DNA from: Platerodrilus igneus
Lineage: Eukaryota; Arthropoda; Insecta; Coleoptera; Lycidae
Direction: 5' to 3'
Assembly (NCBI GenBank): GCA_036346225.1
Contig: JARFIW010000139.1
Location: 2,852,001-2,916,000, forward strand
DNA: 64,000 bases
Made by a program: the position numbers and the translations under genes. The notes beneath the pieces were generated by a model. The model had not been told where the DNA came from and made no database searches. It saw only the letters and a program-made list of their open reading frames with translations. Shown in pieces: positions 43,044 through 55,602 of this stretch (positions are counted from its first letter, which is position 1; every line of letters begins with the position of its first letter).

Positions 43044-43045
<2 letters not shown>
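40901..43045 (-). mobile_element. Family B LTR-like module, copy 1
   Basis: It begins TGCTGTG and ends CTACCCTGGTCTAAATATGA before the TA tract. It is about 90% identical to 51963-54032 by eye over most of its length, with about 100 extra bp near its start. A TATATATAG box occurs near 42080. Read in reverse, the left end carries CCAATTCGTAGGGGCTCGA, like the PBS-like sequence near the 3' end of family A copy 2, so B is probably inverted relative to A. No coding frame. Confidence 0.55.

Positions 43046-43082
<37 letters not shown>
43046..43082. repeat. (TA)n tract 6
   Basis: Between family B copy 1 and module C. Confidence 0.95.
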
Positions 43083-43088
<6 letters not shown>

Positions 43089-45502
43089 CAAAGTTTAGGG
43101 TTCTATGAACTCAAGCCCCCCCAATTTGAGTTTTATTCTGCACTAAAAAACAAAAACTCCTATTAACTTACTTTCCACTACAATACTTATTTTATCCTCT
43201 GAAGATACTGCTCTTTTTGTACGCCAAAACTTTTAGATTTTTACACTGCTTCAAATTGTGCTGCCTCAGGGATATACACCACGGCTTCTCAGCGGCTTTC
43301 TGAAATTACTGCCCTATTATTTGAAAAAAAAAGCTCGACTTACACAAAATTATCACCATTTATTCCAATAGAAAATTCAATATCAAAAAAATATTCCTCC
43401 TATTATTATTGTTTCTCCCGTGGATTTAATAACAATCATCCTCACTTTAGAATAATTCCTTTTAAAACACATTTACTAGATTTAATAATTATTGAAAGTA
43501 ACTGGGCTTAATCATAATTTTACTTTAAAACCCTGGTCTAATAAGAGCTCATAGTAAACCTTTTTGTACTAGTGCTAAACCTTATTTTGCACTGAAAATC
43601 ACCTAAAACCCATTTACCTTTTACATAAGCAGTTAATACACAAATATTTTATAACACAAATTTCGACCTCAACATATTTTTAAATAATTCATTATACATA
43701 TATTAAATACTCAATTTCTATGTCCAGAGAATTCACCAAAATACACCCCCAAAAGCACAGAATGCCATAACACCAAAAAATCACAAAAATTAATGTTTTG
43801 CAAAAATATCAGTTGTCTGGAATGTAGCATAAACAGGTATCTGCCATTGAACCATTGCTGACCTCAACGACTGGACGTACTGGAATCACCCTAAGTTGAC
43901 TCACACCATTTGGGACAGCAATCATCTATCCAAATTTTTATTTCTCCAATCTACAAAACTCCAATCTTCCACACATCAGCTAAGTTTCATTTACATCCAT
44001 TATTTCATCTGAGTGCTCAATAAGCATCAGTCACTAAATTAAGAAAGTAATTTCTACTTATAGTTCGATTTTTCAAAATATATTTAAAAAAATTTTAAAC
44101 TGTTATTTCTACAGTACAGCAACTCGTGTACGTTGAAATGATTTCAATAAAATATTAAAAACTCACTAGTCGCTTGACTCATGTAATAAAGTTGTTCGAA
44201 GCTTGAAAGAAATTTATCAGAGAGCGACTTACCGTTTCCCGGTGGTTTATTTAGACCAAAATTGCCTCCCCCCCCCCGACTAGGTTCTTTCCTAAAACAT
44301 ACCATTACTACCAACAAACTTTCACAGTAAATTTGTACAGCGGTTCACAATTCTCAAAAACAATCCGTACAAACAATGCGCAACCGTTGTCGATTGTGAA
44401 AATTATATCGTTAACTTTCAACAGTTCAGTGAAAAACTGACAACTGCATGCCAACCGTCTCGAAAATCTCAGAGTTTTGAATACAAAATAAACGTCTTAC
44501 TTCGAAAATCTAATTAAATTTTTCAACGGCTGTCGAATTCGTTGAACTCCCTCTTCAACTGACACAGACACGCCTCACGAATACACGTATATACAGTCAC
44601 CTCGCTCTATCTTACCAACAAAAATATTCTATCTTCTATGTTGTACCCTTCCTATTTTCCTCATGCCAGTTAACAGATTATGTCCTTGTCTAACTCGTAT
44701 TTTATATCTCTTTTCCCAAGTTTACAAGTTTAATAATATTCTAACAATATCTACCCTCTCTCGAATATTATCAATCTCCTTCCTATATGTGTATTCCTGC
44801 CAACTATCTCTGTTTCCCATATGTTCATTATATTAGTCCTTATCTCCCCTAGTCATTTCAAAGTCAATGCACACCTAAACTTTGCCTTCAACACCCTACC
44901 TCAAATACTTGTTGTTCGTTTGTTTATAACGATCCTGAGCGTTTAACTAGACATCCTTGAAATAAACTATCTTCCCGCTTTTTAAATTAATACCAGGAAC
45001 ATTTTCAACGTTCACTTTTACTAGAAATGAATTGTTTGTTTGCACGTTCTTTCTTAGACAATTTAGCCGTTTATAAGTTGTGTATCGACAACACTTTCCT
45101 ATTTACGCTACATCTTTGCATGGTTAACTAATATTAAAGCTCTACACTATTCTAAACTTATGTGCACTTTATGCAATTAGGCAATGCACCCTCCTAAATT
45201 GTCGATTTTTACTATACACAGAAATTGAAAGCTTTCATATTGCTAAACCTACAAGCTACTTCTTAAAAATGCAAGCCTTTACCCTACGCTTTACAAAACT
45301 ACGTTTCCTACCTGATATCCATATTTACAGTTATGTTATAACTTCGCAAAATTAACCCTAAAGTTAAATGTAAATGGTAAATTCCTATATTATTGTTTAG
45401 AGAAACGTTTTAAATTCTAATTGATTTTTGTAGTAATGATTTACCCTGCCATAAATAATTATCAGACCTATCTAACCTCCATTGTACCTTGTAAATCCAC
45501 AG

Positions 45503-45504
<2 letters not shown>
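43083..45504 (-). mobile_element. TA-bounded module C (LTR-like, inverted)
   Basis: It starts TTGTTGCAAAG and ends TAAATCCACAGTAA. Its reverse complement therefore starts TTACTGTGGATTTACAAGG, much like the start of family A (TTGTAGTGGATTTAAAGGG). AT-rich with a C(9) run at about 44269. No coding region. Probably another LTR-like repeat in minus orientation. Confidence 0.45.

Positions 45505-45546
<42 letters not shown>
45505..45546. repeat. (TA)n tract 7
   Basis: Leads into TTTTCGTGG. Confidence 0.95.
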
Positions 45547-45549
<3 letters not shown>

Positions 45550-45644
45550 CGTGGTATAACGACCTTGCAATTATAAAATATAATATATATAGTAACAGGC
45601 TTTTTGGTCTGCTGGTTAATAAAATATACTCTTTATTATAAACT

Positions 45645-45677
45645 AAGCTTTCGGTTTATTTTTAAACCATTATCAAA
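45645..45677 (-). ncRNA. Degenerate hammerhead-like motif in PLE 3' end (copy 1)
   Basis: The minus strand reads TTGATAA, then the stem-loop GGTTT-AAAAAT-AAACC, then GAAA and GCTTAG. The layout matches a hammerhead except that the first core C is T. It may be a decayed ribozyme or just a hairpin. Confidence 0.4.
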
Positions 45678-46366
45678 GATACTAAAAATTAAGAAACGTT
45701 AGTATGGGTATAAAATAGTTAAAAACTTACTTACTAATGTGAGGTTTTACAATGAAATCGTTGATATATATAAATTTTGAATATAAGTTGAAAGTGTGGT
45801 AAAAAGCTTTTAAAAGAAAACAGTAATGTGGTTTGTTAATTACATTTGAATGTTATAATGACAATTCCTTTATAATTTTGACACTGTTCGAGATAACTTT
45901 CTAGATTGTAATTAATTTCTTTTATGGTCTGACTGAAATTTAGATATTTTTAGTATGTATGTATGTTTATATATGTATGTTGATGTATGTCTATTTGTTT
46001 ACGTATGTATTTTAGTGTGTTTATGTTGTTTGTGTGAATGTATGTATGTCTGTGTATGTGTGTGTGGGTGCATGTGGATGTTTGAATGTGTGAATGAATG
46101 CGTGTGTTTGTTTGTGCATGTATGTATGTTTATGTTGTGTTTTATTAAGTGATTTGATCAGTTATGTTGAATTTGTTTTGGATTTAAAATGAAGTAGATA
46201 GGTGTATATAGAGCTTAGTGTGTTAATGTCAGTTTTTATTAATAGTGTTTAGGTTTTAAATATGTAACACATTTCTAGGAATTCTCTTTTGGATTTTTAT
46301 TTTCAATTTGTAATATTATAGGATTAACAAAATCTATTTTATGTTTGTTTGCGTTTGCGTGTAAGG

Positions 46367-47307
46367 TCAAAGCACAAGCGTTTGGCTTAACACGGATGTC
46401 GCTTTATGTTGAGTTAAGCGTTGTTTTAATTGTTGTGAGGTTTGACCAATGTAGGTAAGATTGCAGCCTGAACAATTTATTTGGTATATAATATTCCGTT
46501 GTAGAAGAGTTGGAGTTTTATCTTTTAATTTAGAAAAAGAGTGTTTAACGTTAAAGGTTTCGTTTAGCAATATTGATGTTGAATTTTTGAAGACTTTTTG
46601 AATTTTGTACTTAAATTTTCAATGTAAGGAATTACATGGTATGTAGGTATATTTGCAGAAAGTTCACTATTGTTATTTAAGTTTTTATTAGAAAGGTCAG
46701 CGTTTAAAGGAGCTTTATGATTGTATAAAAGGCTTTTTATTAGTTTTGGTGGATAGTTATTGTTTTTAGAATAATAAATAGTTTTCTAGATTTTTGAGTA
46801 TAGTGAAGGATGGCATAATTTTTTGATCCTATGTTTTAGGCCTAGAATGAAATTTATTTTATTTTATATTGATGGTATGAATGATAATTTAGATATCTAC
46901 CAGAATTGGTTGGTTTTGATACCAGTCTAAAATAATAGTATTATCATTTTTCTAATTAGTAGAGTGTCAAGAAATGGGATGGATCTGTTGTTTTCTAATT
47001 CTACGGTAAATTTAATTTTATCATCGTAACTATTGAAAATTTTAAGAGTTTCGTTAATTTTGTCTTCTGGTACAGATGTTATGATATCGTCTGCAAATTT
47101 TTTAATGAATGGAATTGTGAAGTTTAGTTTGGGTATAACTTCATCTAATAAATCGTCCATAACAATTCTGGCAAGTATAGGACTTAAATTAGATCCCATT
47201 GGACAACCAAAAGTTTGTAGAAAAAATTCATTATTAAAACTAAAATAACTTGTATTGAAAACTAACTCTATGATATCTGTAAAAACACATTTTGGAATAG
47301 TGCAATT
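46367..47307 (-). pseudogene. PLE reverse transcriptase + GIY-YIG (minus copy, 5'-truncated)
   Basis: Reading leftward, 47250-46927 encodes the RT palm region with GSNLSPILARIVMDD and KKFADDIITSV, where ADD is the catalytic box, and LENNRSIPFLDTLL. After frame breaks, 46570-46367 encodes IIYQINCSGCNLTYIGQTSQ, the GIY-YIG nuclease core with its Cys pair (CSGC), which is the endonuclease PLEs use for integration. A 3-A run in the QHK region (4 A in the plus copy) cuts the nuclease C-terminus. The N-terminal RT is missing because the copy is truncated at 47307. Confidence 0.8.
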
Positions 47308-47442
47308 AGTAGTGATTGTAATTAATTTCTTTTATGGTCTGACTGAAATTTAGATATTTTTAGTATGTATGTATGTTTATATATGTATGTTGATGTATGT
47401 CTATTTGTTTACGTATGTATTTTAGTGTGTTTATGTTGTTTG

Positions 47443-49149
47443 GAAAATATAAATGATGAAGAAAGGAATCTATGTAGAGCTTACACCACCAACATTATAA
47501 CAAACTTTATACACAAAAATTCTAAATGCAACTCGAGATTTACGATGGAATTTAATAAATGCAAAAATTTTAAAGAGAAACAAAATCTACTTATAATCAG
47601 AGCCGACAAAGGTAACGTAAGTGTAGGTATATCTAAAATCAATATATGTAAAAAATGTACGAATTACTAAACGACTCTGCAGTATACAAAAAGCTTGATA
47701 AAGATCCAACTCCACGTTTCCAAAATTCAACAATAAATATGATAAAAAAATTAAAACAAGAAAAATACATCACTAAAGAACAAGCAAAACCTTAACTAAT
47801 TATAGCTCTACAAGTCCAAAACTATATGGTCTACCCAAAATCCATAAAGCAGAATATCCTTTAAGACCCATAGTTGCTTCAAACAACAATCCTACAGAAA
47901 ATCTTTCAAAATTTATAGCAGGTATATTACAAAAATCCATTAATACTAATAATTACAACGTATGTGATTCTTTTGAATTCTCTAACTTTATACAAAGTTT
48001 TCAACTACCAAATGATCATGTACTAATAAGCCTAGATGCAATCTCGCTCTATACCAATATTTCAAAATTTCTAGTCCTAAAAAGTATCGAAAAGCTATGG
48101 TATAAGATCACTACTAATTGCACTATTCCAAAATGTGTTTTTACAGATATCATAGAGTTAGTTTTCAATACAAGTTATTTTAGTTTTAATAATGAATTTT
48201 TTCTACAAACTTTTGGTTGTCCAATGGGATCTAATTTAAGTCCTATACTTGCCAGAATTGTTATGGACGATTTATTAGATGAAGTTATACCCAAACTAAA
48301 CTTCACAATTCCATTCATTAAAAATTTGCAGACGATATCATAACATCTGTACCAGAAGACAAAATTAACGAAACTCTTAAAATTTTCAATAGTTACGATG
48401 ATAAAATTAAATTTACCGTAGAATTAGAAAACAACAGATCCATCCCATTTCTTGACACTCTACTAATTAGAAAAATGATAATACTATTATTTTAGACTGG
48501 TATCAAAACCAACCAATTCTGGTAGATATCTAAATTATCATTCATACCATCAATATAAAATAAAAATAAATTTCATTCTAGGCCTAAAACATAGGATCAA
48601 AAAATTATGCCATCCTTCACTATACTCAAAAATCTAGAAAAACTATTTATTATTCTAAAAACAATAACTATCCACCAAAACTAATAAAAGCCTTTTATAC
48701 AATCATAAAGCTCCTTTAAACGCTGACCTTTCTAATAAAAACTTAAATAACAATAGTGAACTTTCTGCAAATATACCTACATACCATGTAATTCCTTACA
48801 TTGAAAATTTAAGTACAAAATTCAAAAAGTCTTCAAAAATTCAACATCAATATTGCTAAACGAAACCTTTAACGTTAAACACTCTTTTTCTAAATTAAAA
48901 GATAAAACTCCAACTCTTCTACAACGGAATATTATATACCAAATAAATTGTTCAGGCTGCAATCTTACCTACATTGGTCAAACCTCACAACAATTAAAAC
49001 AACGCTTAACTCAACATAAAAGCGACATCCGTGTTAAGCCAAACGCTTGTGCTTTGACCTTACACGCAAACGCAAACAAACATAAAATAGATTTTGTTAA
49101 TCCTATAATATTACAAATTGAAAATAAAAATCCAAAAGAGAATTCCTAG
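47443..49149 (+). pseudogene. PLE reverse transcriptase + GIY-YIG (plus copy)
   Basis: The longer copy. RT blocks appear in order: LLIIRADKGNVSVG (47580-47620), YKKLDKDPTPR (47672), KLYGLPKIHKAEYPLRPIV (47818-47870), HVLISLDAISLYTNI (48018-48060), FGCPMGSNLSPILARIVM (48207-48265). A missing A near 48321 shifts the frame just before the ADD box. The nuclease ORF 48853-49149 has TLLQRNIIYQINCSGC, TYIGQTSQQLKQRLTQH and continues past the minus copy's break to ...NPKENS. Frame breaks also occur at about 47668, 47790 and 48495. This is the RT-GIY-YIG order of Penelope/Poseidon/Neptune-type PLEs. Confidence 0.82.
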
Positions 49150-49747
49150 AAATGTGTTACATATTTAAAACCTAAACACTATTAATAAAAACTGACATTA
49201 ACACACTAAGCTCTATATACACCTATCTACTTCATTTTAAATCCAAAACAAATTCAACATAACTGATCAAATCACTTAATAAAACACAACATAAACATAC
49301 ATACATGCACAAACAAACACACGCATTCATTCACACATTCAAACATCCACATGCACCCACACACACATACACAGACATACATACATTCACACAAACAACA
49401 TAAACACACTAAAATACATACGTAAACAAATAGACATACATCAACATACATATATAAACATACATACATACTAAAAATATCTAAATTTCAGTCAGACCAT
49501 AAAAGAAATTAATTACAATCTAGAAAGTTATCTCGAACAGTGTCAAAATTATAAAGGAATTGTCATTATAACATTCAAATGTAATTAACAAACCACATTA
49601 CTGTTTTCTTTTTAAAAGCTTTTTACCACACTTTCAACTTATATTCAAAATTTATATATATCAACGATTTCATTGTAAAACCTCACATTAGTAAGTAAGT
49701 TTTTAACTATTTTATACCCATACTAACGTTTCTTAATTTTTAGTATC

Positions 49748-49780
49748 TTTGATAATGGTTTAAAAATAAACCGAAAGCTT
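49748..49780 (+). ncRNA. Degenerate hammerhead-like motif in PLE 3' end (copy 2)
   Basis: Mirror of 45645-45677 with the same TTGATAA...GAAA layout and the same C-to-T change, so the change predates the pairing of the copies. Confidence 0.4.
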
Positions 49781-49830
49781 AGTTTATAATAAAGAGTATA
49801 TTTTATTAACCAGCAGACCAAAAAGCCTGT

Positions 49831-49833
<3 letters not shown>

Positions 49834-49866
<33 letters not shown>
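49834..49866. repeat. (TA)n tract 8
   Basis: Between the PLE 3' end and family A copy 2. Confidence 0.95.
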
Positions 49867-49869
<3 letters not shown>

Positions 49870-51927
49870 AGTGGATTTAAAGGGTTAAATTTGGGTATAA
49901 ACAATACAATTTGAAACACCCTATATAGAGGAAACAACCATAATTTACGTGCGAAATTTATTCCAGTTCATTTAATTTAAAGTAACAAGTATTACCATAA
50001 CTTTATAAGAAGGGATTAAAAATTCGTAAGTTCGTAAAGAAAATAAATTGTATAAGCCGATGGAAACTATTAATTAATTTAATTTAGTTTAATTCAAATG
50101 GTTATAACGTCAGAAAACGCCTCAAAGCATGAAAAATCGATAATTCCAAGGCGAATCGCGTTACTAACAAACAAACAGACGTCGAATATTGGAAATACCT
50201 TGAAATGCAATCTCCTAGAAATGTTATTTTAAAACGATCGTTAATTGAACACCTGCATGTTTTGGAAAGGTCATGTTCCCCTTATTTTTGTAGATCACAA
50301 GCAAGTTTCGAGAAATATTGGTCAACGGACAGTCGCAAGGCACGTATACAACTCCACGTGGGGTAGATAGCACGCGGACAGTAATATCGATTTTCTACCA
50401 CTCAAACAAGGTTAGAAGGAAACATCCAATATGCGAAAGAGAGGAATAGAGTTAATACAGGCGGGGTTTTAGACGTCACTGAAATATATCATTGGTCTAA
50501 ATAGCTAGTTTTACGACAGACAAACACGGGACAGATAAATGCTGGTTTGTCGGAAAATAGCGTAGCGACGAGCTAAATTTCGTGGAGTTTGAAATGGTTA
50601 TACCAAAATTTGAAGAAAGAGTTACTTTGCAATTAGGATTTCGGGTAAAGTGTGGCCGAGAGGGGCCTGGCTTATAATATAAATAAGCTAGCAAAATCGA
50701 TAGCTTTCTCTTTGACTTGTTTAATTTGCATCGCTTACGACGTACAAAAATCTACTAACGAGCCTGTAAGTATTAAAATTTATAATTTAAATAGTACATT
50801 GTTAGATGGTTGTGACCTTATACTTTGAACGCGGATAGTGTCGAGTTTATTTATATTTAAATAAGGTACAACGTATACAGTAATAAGCTAGTAACGTAAA
50901 TTAAATTATGCAATAATAAAAAAGCGTAATATACTTGGATTTGGATATGGGATGGATCTTGAATGAGTAGCATGCAGCGCAACGTAGATGTTGTTCATCT
51001 ATAAATAGCTGGGGGCGGCAAGCAGCGCATAATCACTAGACCGAGGGTTCAGGAACATAATACATCGTCAATAGAGATGGAATCTTCAAGTTTTTCCAGG
51101 TAACGCATTAGAATTTGCTGTTTTTTATGAACTGTGGAATTTATTTGTGATGCGTGAAAGTGAGCTTTGATGGTATTTTTTGTTATTTTGCGTATTGAAA
51201 AGAATATGTATGACTAACTTTTATTTTGGTATTTGAATATAAATCTAAATGTGTACGTAAAGCTTATTAACGTTCCTCATGAAGTTAATTTTTATTGTTA
51301 AGAGTACATGGGTTTTTTGTGTTTGTAGTAAGAGTATGCAAAGTAAAAAGCATACATTAAAAAATAAACTGGGTTATCATGAGCTCACCATACTCCAGAG
51401 TGTACTAATTAGAAATAATTATAAATAAAAAAAGAAGGTATTATTCAGGGCCCATTTACTCCTGTTACATTAAATGTGTTTAATATTTCAATTTAAAATT
51501 CAGGACTTTACAAAGATAGAATTTATTGAGGTGTAACTTGAGCACCGAAATGTACACAATCTTGAATTATTATTTGTAAATAGTGGTAAATAAATATTGT
51601 ATGATTGTTTCATTATTTTGTGGTTTTATTAAGAGTGTGCGTGAACAGTAAAGAGTATGATAGTAAATCTAGGTATCCAAGAGGAGACCCAACTGAGCTA
51701 GCTAGGGAGCGGTTGAAGAAATCAAAATTGATGGTAGCAAAATCCGGGTAAGAATTTTTTTTTGGAAATTTTTCTATTTGGTGAAATTTTCGATTTTGGT
51801 AAATTAATCATTTTCGAATAAACTGAGCCAGAGCGAAGTTACACGGCAATTTATGACGCCCAATTCGTGGGGTTCGAATGTTTTTTTGAAATTACTAGTT
51901 CCTGTGACTAAAAGGCACATTCCACGG

Positions 51928-51929
<2 letters not shown>
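49867..51929 (+). mobile_element. Family A LTR-like module, copy 2
   Basis: It begins TTGTAGTGGATTTAAAGGG and ends CCACGGCA. A TATA box is at about 50674 (TTATAATATAAATAAGC) and a donor-like CCAG/GTAACG at about 51098. TGACGCCCAATTCGTGGGG at 51854-51872 resembles a tRNA-Lys-type PBS about 60 nt inside the right end. Diverged from copy 1. No coding region. Confidence 0.6.

Positions 51930-51962
<33 letters not shown>
51930..51962. repeat. (TA)n tract 9
   Basis: CACGGCAA-(TA)n-TTGCTGTG. Confidence 0.95.
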
Positions 51963-51965
<3 letters not shown>

Positions 51966-54030
51966 CTGTGAAACCTTTTAAATCACCTGGTCCGTTGATT
52001 CCTTCTGTTAATCGCCTCGGCTGCTCCTCTAGATAACTTCCATCCTCAATCATAAAAATTAAACAACACATACCTACCACAAACATCAACGTTAACTCTA
52101 TTTACATCAATATTCAGAATACATTAAATTTTCAAATTAAATTTCAGCATAAAATTCAGTTTTAAAAAAGAATTTCAGGATTAATTTTATTATCATTTTA
52201 CTGTGCATCCAAAATTAAAGTCCTTGTTGGATGCCTACTAATTAATATAACAATATAAGCAGACCGGAGTCTGAGTATAAAGGAGCATCTACCACCCTTT
52301 ACGTTAATTAACCAGGTTTGTCTAATTGAGCTCAAAGACATACCCAAAGTTTCATCATATTCCCGAACATCAAAACAAAATACCCCTTTTACCTAAACAA
52401 GCAAATTTCATCTTAAAATTAAACTTTTATGGTTAGAACAATTTCACTAATGTCCATTTAAAGTAAATCAATTATAAAGTCATTCAATACACACAAAAAA
52501 TGTCAAACAAAATAGTATAATTTACCTGAAGGTTACTGTCCTCGTAGCTTCAAAGTATCGTTTCTTTAGTTAATCACACCATTCACCAGGATTATATTTA
52601 CGGCTTCTGATTCTCTACGCTTTTAAATTTTCTCCATCACCATCCATTCAAAGTCGTTTCTGGGCCTTTCCGGAACTCATCTGTGTTTATCTGACCCTTG
52701 TTTCATGGATCCAGACACGTATTTGAACCATTTAATTATTAACACCCCCAAAAATAGCAAAGAAATTCATGCTTCAGTCACAAATATACACCAAAACTGC
52801 CTACTTTTGTGTATACATTCGTCGTTGTAAATTTTGCTGATTGGTACAGTGAAACTAAATTTTATTACCTTGTATCTAAGTGCACTGAAGTACATTCATG
52901 TTAGCACGTAAATAACAAGCTATTTTGAATCACTAAAATATACTAGCAAACTTTAAATTATTTAATCAAACTAAAATGCACGGTTTACCATCTTTAATCA
53001 AGTCGCGTATGTACGAGCTTTTAACGCATCGAATCGTCAAAAGTCTAAGAGAGCTTGTTTATATTCATCTCGGTATATATAGCAAAAAGCCTGTCTGCCG
53101 GTCGGTTCCCCAAAACGGGTAATTCTAAAGAATTCCTCATTCTATGTTCCCAGTCTGTTGCTCGCACGTCGATTTTACGAATTTTCACTCGCCCCATTCA
53201 AATCTCAGAAAATTTCCACACGGCACGCAAGCATGTCCGAGAAAAACTAATTGATTTTGTACAGAAATTGTTGTTCTACCTCTGATATTTGCATCCTATT
53301 TTTAACCAATTGTGACCCCGTGACGTTGCTTAAATCCCGCCTTCTACAATATGTGTCTTTGCTTGACGCATTTTCTCTTTCCTTCTCTACCGTGTTCTTA
53401 TTGGTGCAACTTGATATTCTTTATTATCGATTATTTTAGTCCACATGGAGTGTGAAATAACCAGCTTTAGCAATTCTCGTAACTATTATGCGACGTTTTC
53501 CCCAAGATTCTTTGAAACATTAATTATCTGCAAAATTTACGCCGAATGTGATATTTAAACTACGCAGGTGTTCAAAATAATATTAATTCTCAGAGCTTTA
53601 TTCCGTGGTATTTTAATCTTGGGTTTTTACAAGTTTCTATAGGTATTATATGTTATTAACGGTTTAATTAACTCCAATTAAAATTGATTTCTATCCTTTT
53701 ATTTTAGCGAATACAACTTAAATATTAATTATTATACGTACACTTTGTTTTACTACCGGTTACTTAAAATAGGGTTAATTAATATAAACTTTGCACGTAA
53801 TTTCTCTTTGTTTAGGAATAATTACATTACACGCAGAGCTTTTCAATACTGCTTCTTTTGATATAGAGCGTCTTATAAATAATTTAAATTTCTTATTTTT
53901 ACTGAAACAACCGAGTTTATTTATGCTTCATGGTTTTAATAACGCGTATTATTTAATGAAATTCCTTATACACGGTGATTAAAATTATTTGATGTGATTA
54001 TTTAATTTTCTACCCTGGTCTAAATATGAG

Positions 54031-54032
<2 letters not shown>
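51963..54032 (-). mobile_element. Family B LTR-like module, copy 2
   Basis: Same ends as copy 1 (TTGCTGTGAAACC ... CTACCCTGGTCTAAATATGA). It shares TCCTTGTTGGATGCCTAC, CAGACCGGAGTCTGAGTA and CTGACCCTTGTTT with copy 1. A TATATATAG box is at about 53074. The A-then-B order recurs: A2-TA-B2, while A1 is separated from B1 by the hammerhead, hAT and E modules. Confidence 0.55.

Positions 54033-54072
<40 letters not shown>
54033..54072. repeat. (TA)n tract 10
   Basis: Leads into TTATTGTGG. Confidence 0.95.
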
Positions 54073-54078
<6 letters not shown>

Positions 54079-55602
54079 GGTTAGCGGTGATAGCAAGGTC
54101 ACATATAGCGATTGACGCATGTTTCATTTATATAAACCAAGAATATACGGAAAAAAGGAGGCAATTTATTTTCTTTTTATATGCACTACATTTGGCGGAT
54201 TTCACGTCGTTTTTATTAATACTATTGGTTTGGCCTTCGCTCAGTTAGTGAAGCACATTTTGTGATATTTGTTATATTCTACCCACATTGTTATGTGGTA
54301 AGTAATTGCTTTGTAGCACTTCTTGTTCTATGTGTTACATGAATGTTAGGGTTCAAATTTAAGTTCAAATTTACGCCTAGGTCCAAATTTACGTCTAAGA
54401 CTACGACTAAGTCTATGTCTACGTCTGCGTGCGAGTCCAAGAGTAATTACATATTTTAGGTTTAGCGGTTCCAATTTAAGTAGATGCACATTTGTGAAGA
54501 TTTGTTTAAGTAATCGTTCTGGTGGTATTACGATTACCCAGACTCGACAACTTACTGGAATAGATGGTATTGAAGCTCCCGACAAAGAACTAATTATTGA
54601 TACCATAAGTTCCATCTGCTGGACTACCGAAATATTAATCGAAACCTGTTGGAGTTATCCATGGATGAATATTACACCTGAAGCGATTTTGTGTGACCAT
54701 CTGTAATTGCTGTAATCCCATTAAGTTGGATTTGGAATCCTTGACTGCTACTGGTGCATTGGAATTACTTCTTGAGGTCGTATACTTCCTTATTTAAGTG
54801 TGTTGTGTATGTTCTGTTGAGATTATTGGATTAATACTTTTGTGTATAAAACCTTATATTCACCCTCTTATTATTTTGCTTTGCATGCAACCATACTTAC
54901 ACCTGTGTTGTCAGGTGGGTTGCGATAATTAACGTAAAATCTGTATTTATGATAAAATTATTTAGGTATTAATGTTTGAATGCTTCCTTAGTAAGTGCTA
55001 TGTTCTTATGAGTAATGCTAACAACTAGTGAATGCGTTTCAGTGATTTATACATATTGATTGTAAATCTAGTCACGAGCTTAGACCCTTGGTTAAATTAT
55101 TACTCACTTGAGTTATGCGGTTATAGCGTACTTAGTGGCCACCAAGTCTGCGTACCCGATTATTACTTAGTACGAATTATTTTTGCGTATGGGCTCGTGC
55201 CCGGATATTCTGAACACCATTGCGTTATTACTGTTAAATATTATTTATACAATCCCCTGGAGTAAACACATATTTGCTTATTGTGAGCACTTAGCTTGGT
55301 TAATTTTCTCTTGAATCATTTAGGTTTGAATCTTGTAAGTATGATTATTTGTAGAATTATTTTTTCTAGTGAAATTTATATTTATGTGTTTGATTTCATA
55401 TTTGGCATTGTAGTTACTTCAATAAATTCAGGTTTAATTCTGTGCCCTGGTAATTTATTGATACAGTGAGTTACCTTGGGTTTCGCCCGAGAATAGTGGA
55501 ACAGTTCTCGTTGATTCTGCTTGCTCCTGTTCCTGGCGCCCATTAATAAAATAGTTAGTTTTGACTTATTGGACCTTTCTAGTGGTTCCTTATGGTCCCT
55601 GA

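Larger units (their letters stand above)
45547..49833. mobile_element. Head-to-head Penelope-like element (PLE) pair
   Basis: A minus-oriented copy (3' end near 45590) and a plus-oriented copy (3' end at 49833) are joined in the middle. 45590-47307 is the reverse complement of about 48120-49833 with few differences. The ends share AGTAACAGGCTTTTTGGTCT. At the joint, 47308-47442 repeats 45908-46031 directly, meaning a third, short 3' fragment in minus orientation lies between the two. Each copy encodes RT and GIY-YIG parts. Partial tandem and inverted copies are typical of PLE insertions. Confidence 0.9.

Noticed and set aside
45955..46152. ORF rich in VCLYVYVCL repeats (mirror at 49272-49469, fragment at 47365)
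   Set aside because: Translation of the TGTATG-rich 3' part of the PLE; low complexity, no protein features.
51895..52089. ORF running across the TA tract (also 38815-39150 and 37174-37449)
   Set aside because: IYIYIY translation of (TA)n joins unrelated modules; not a gene.
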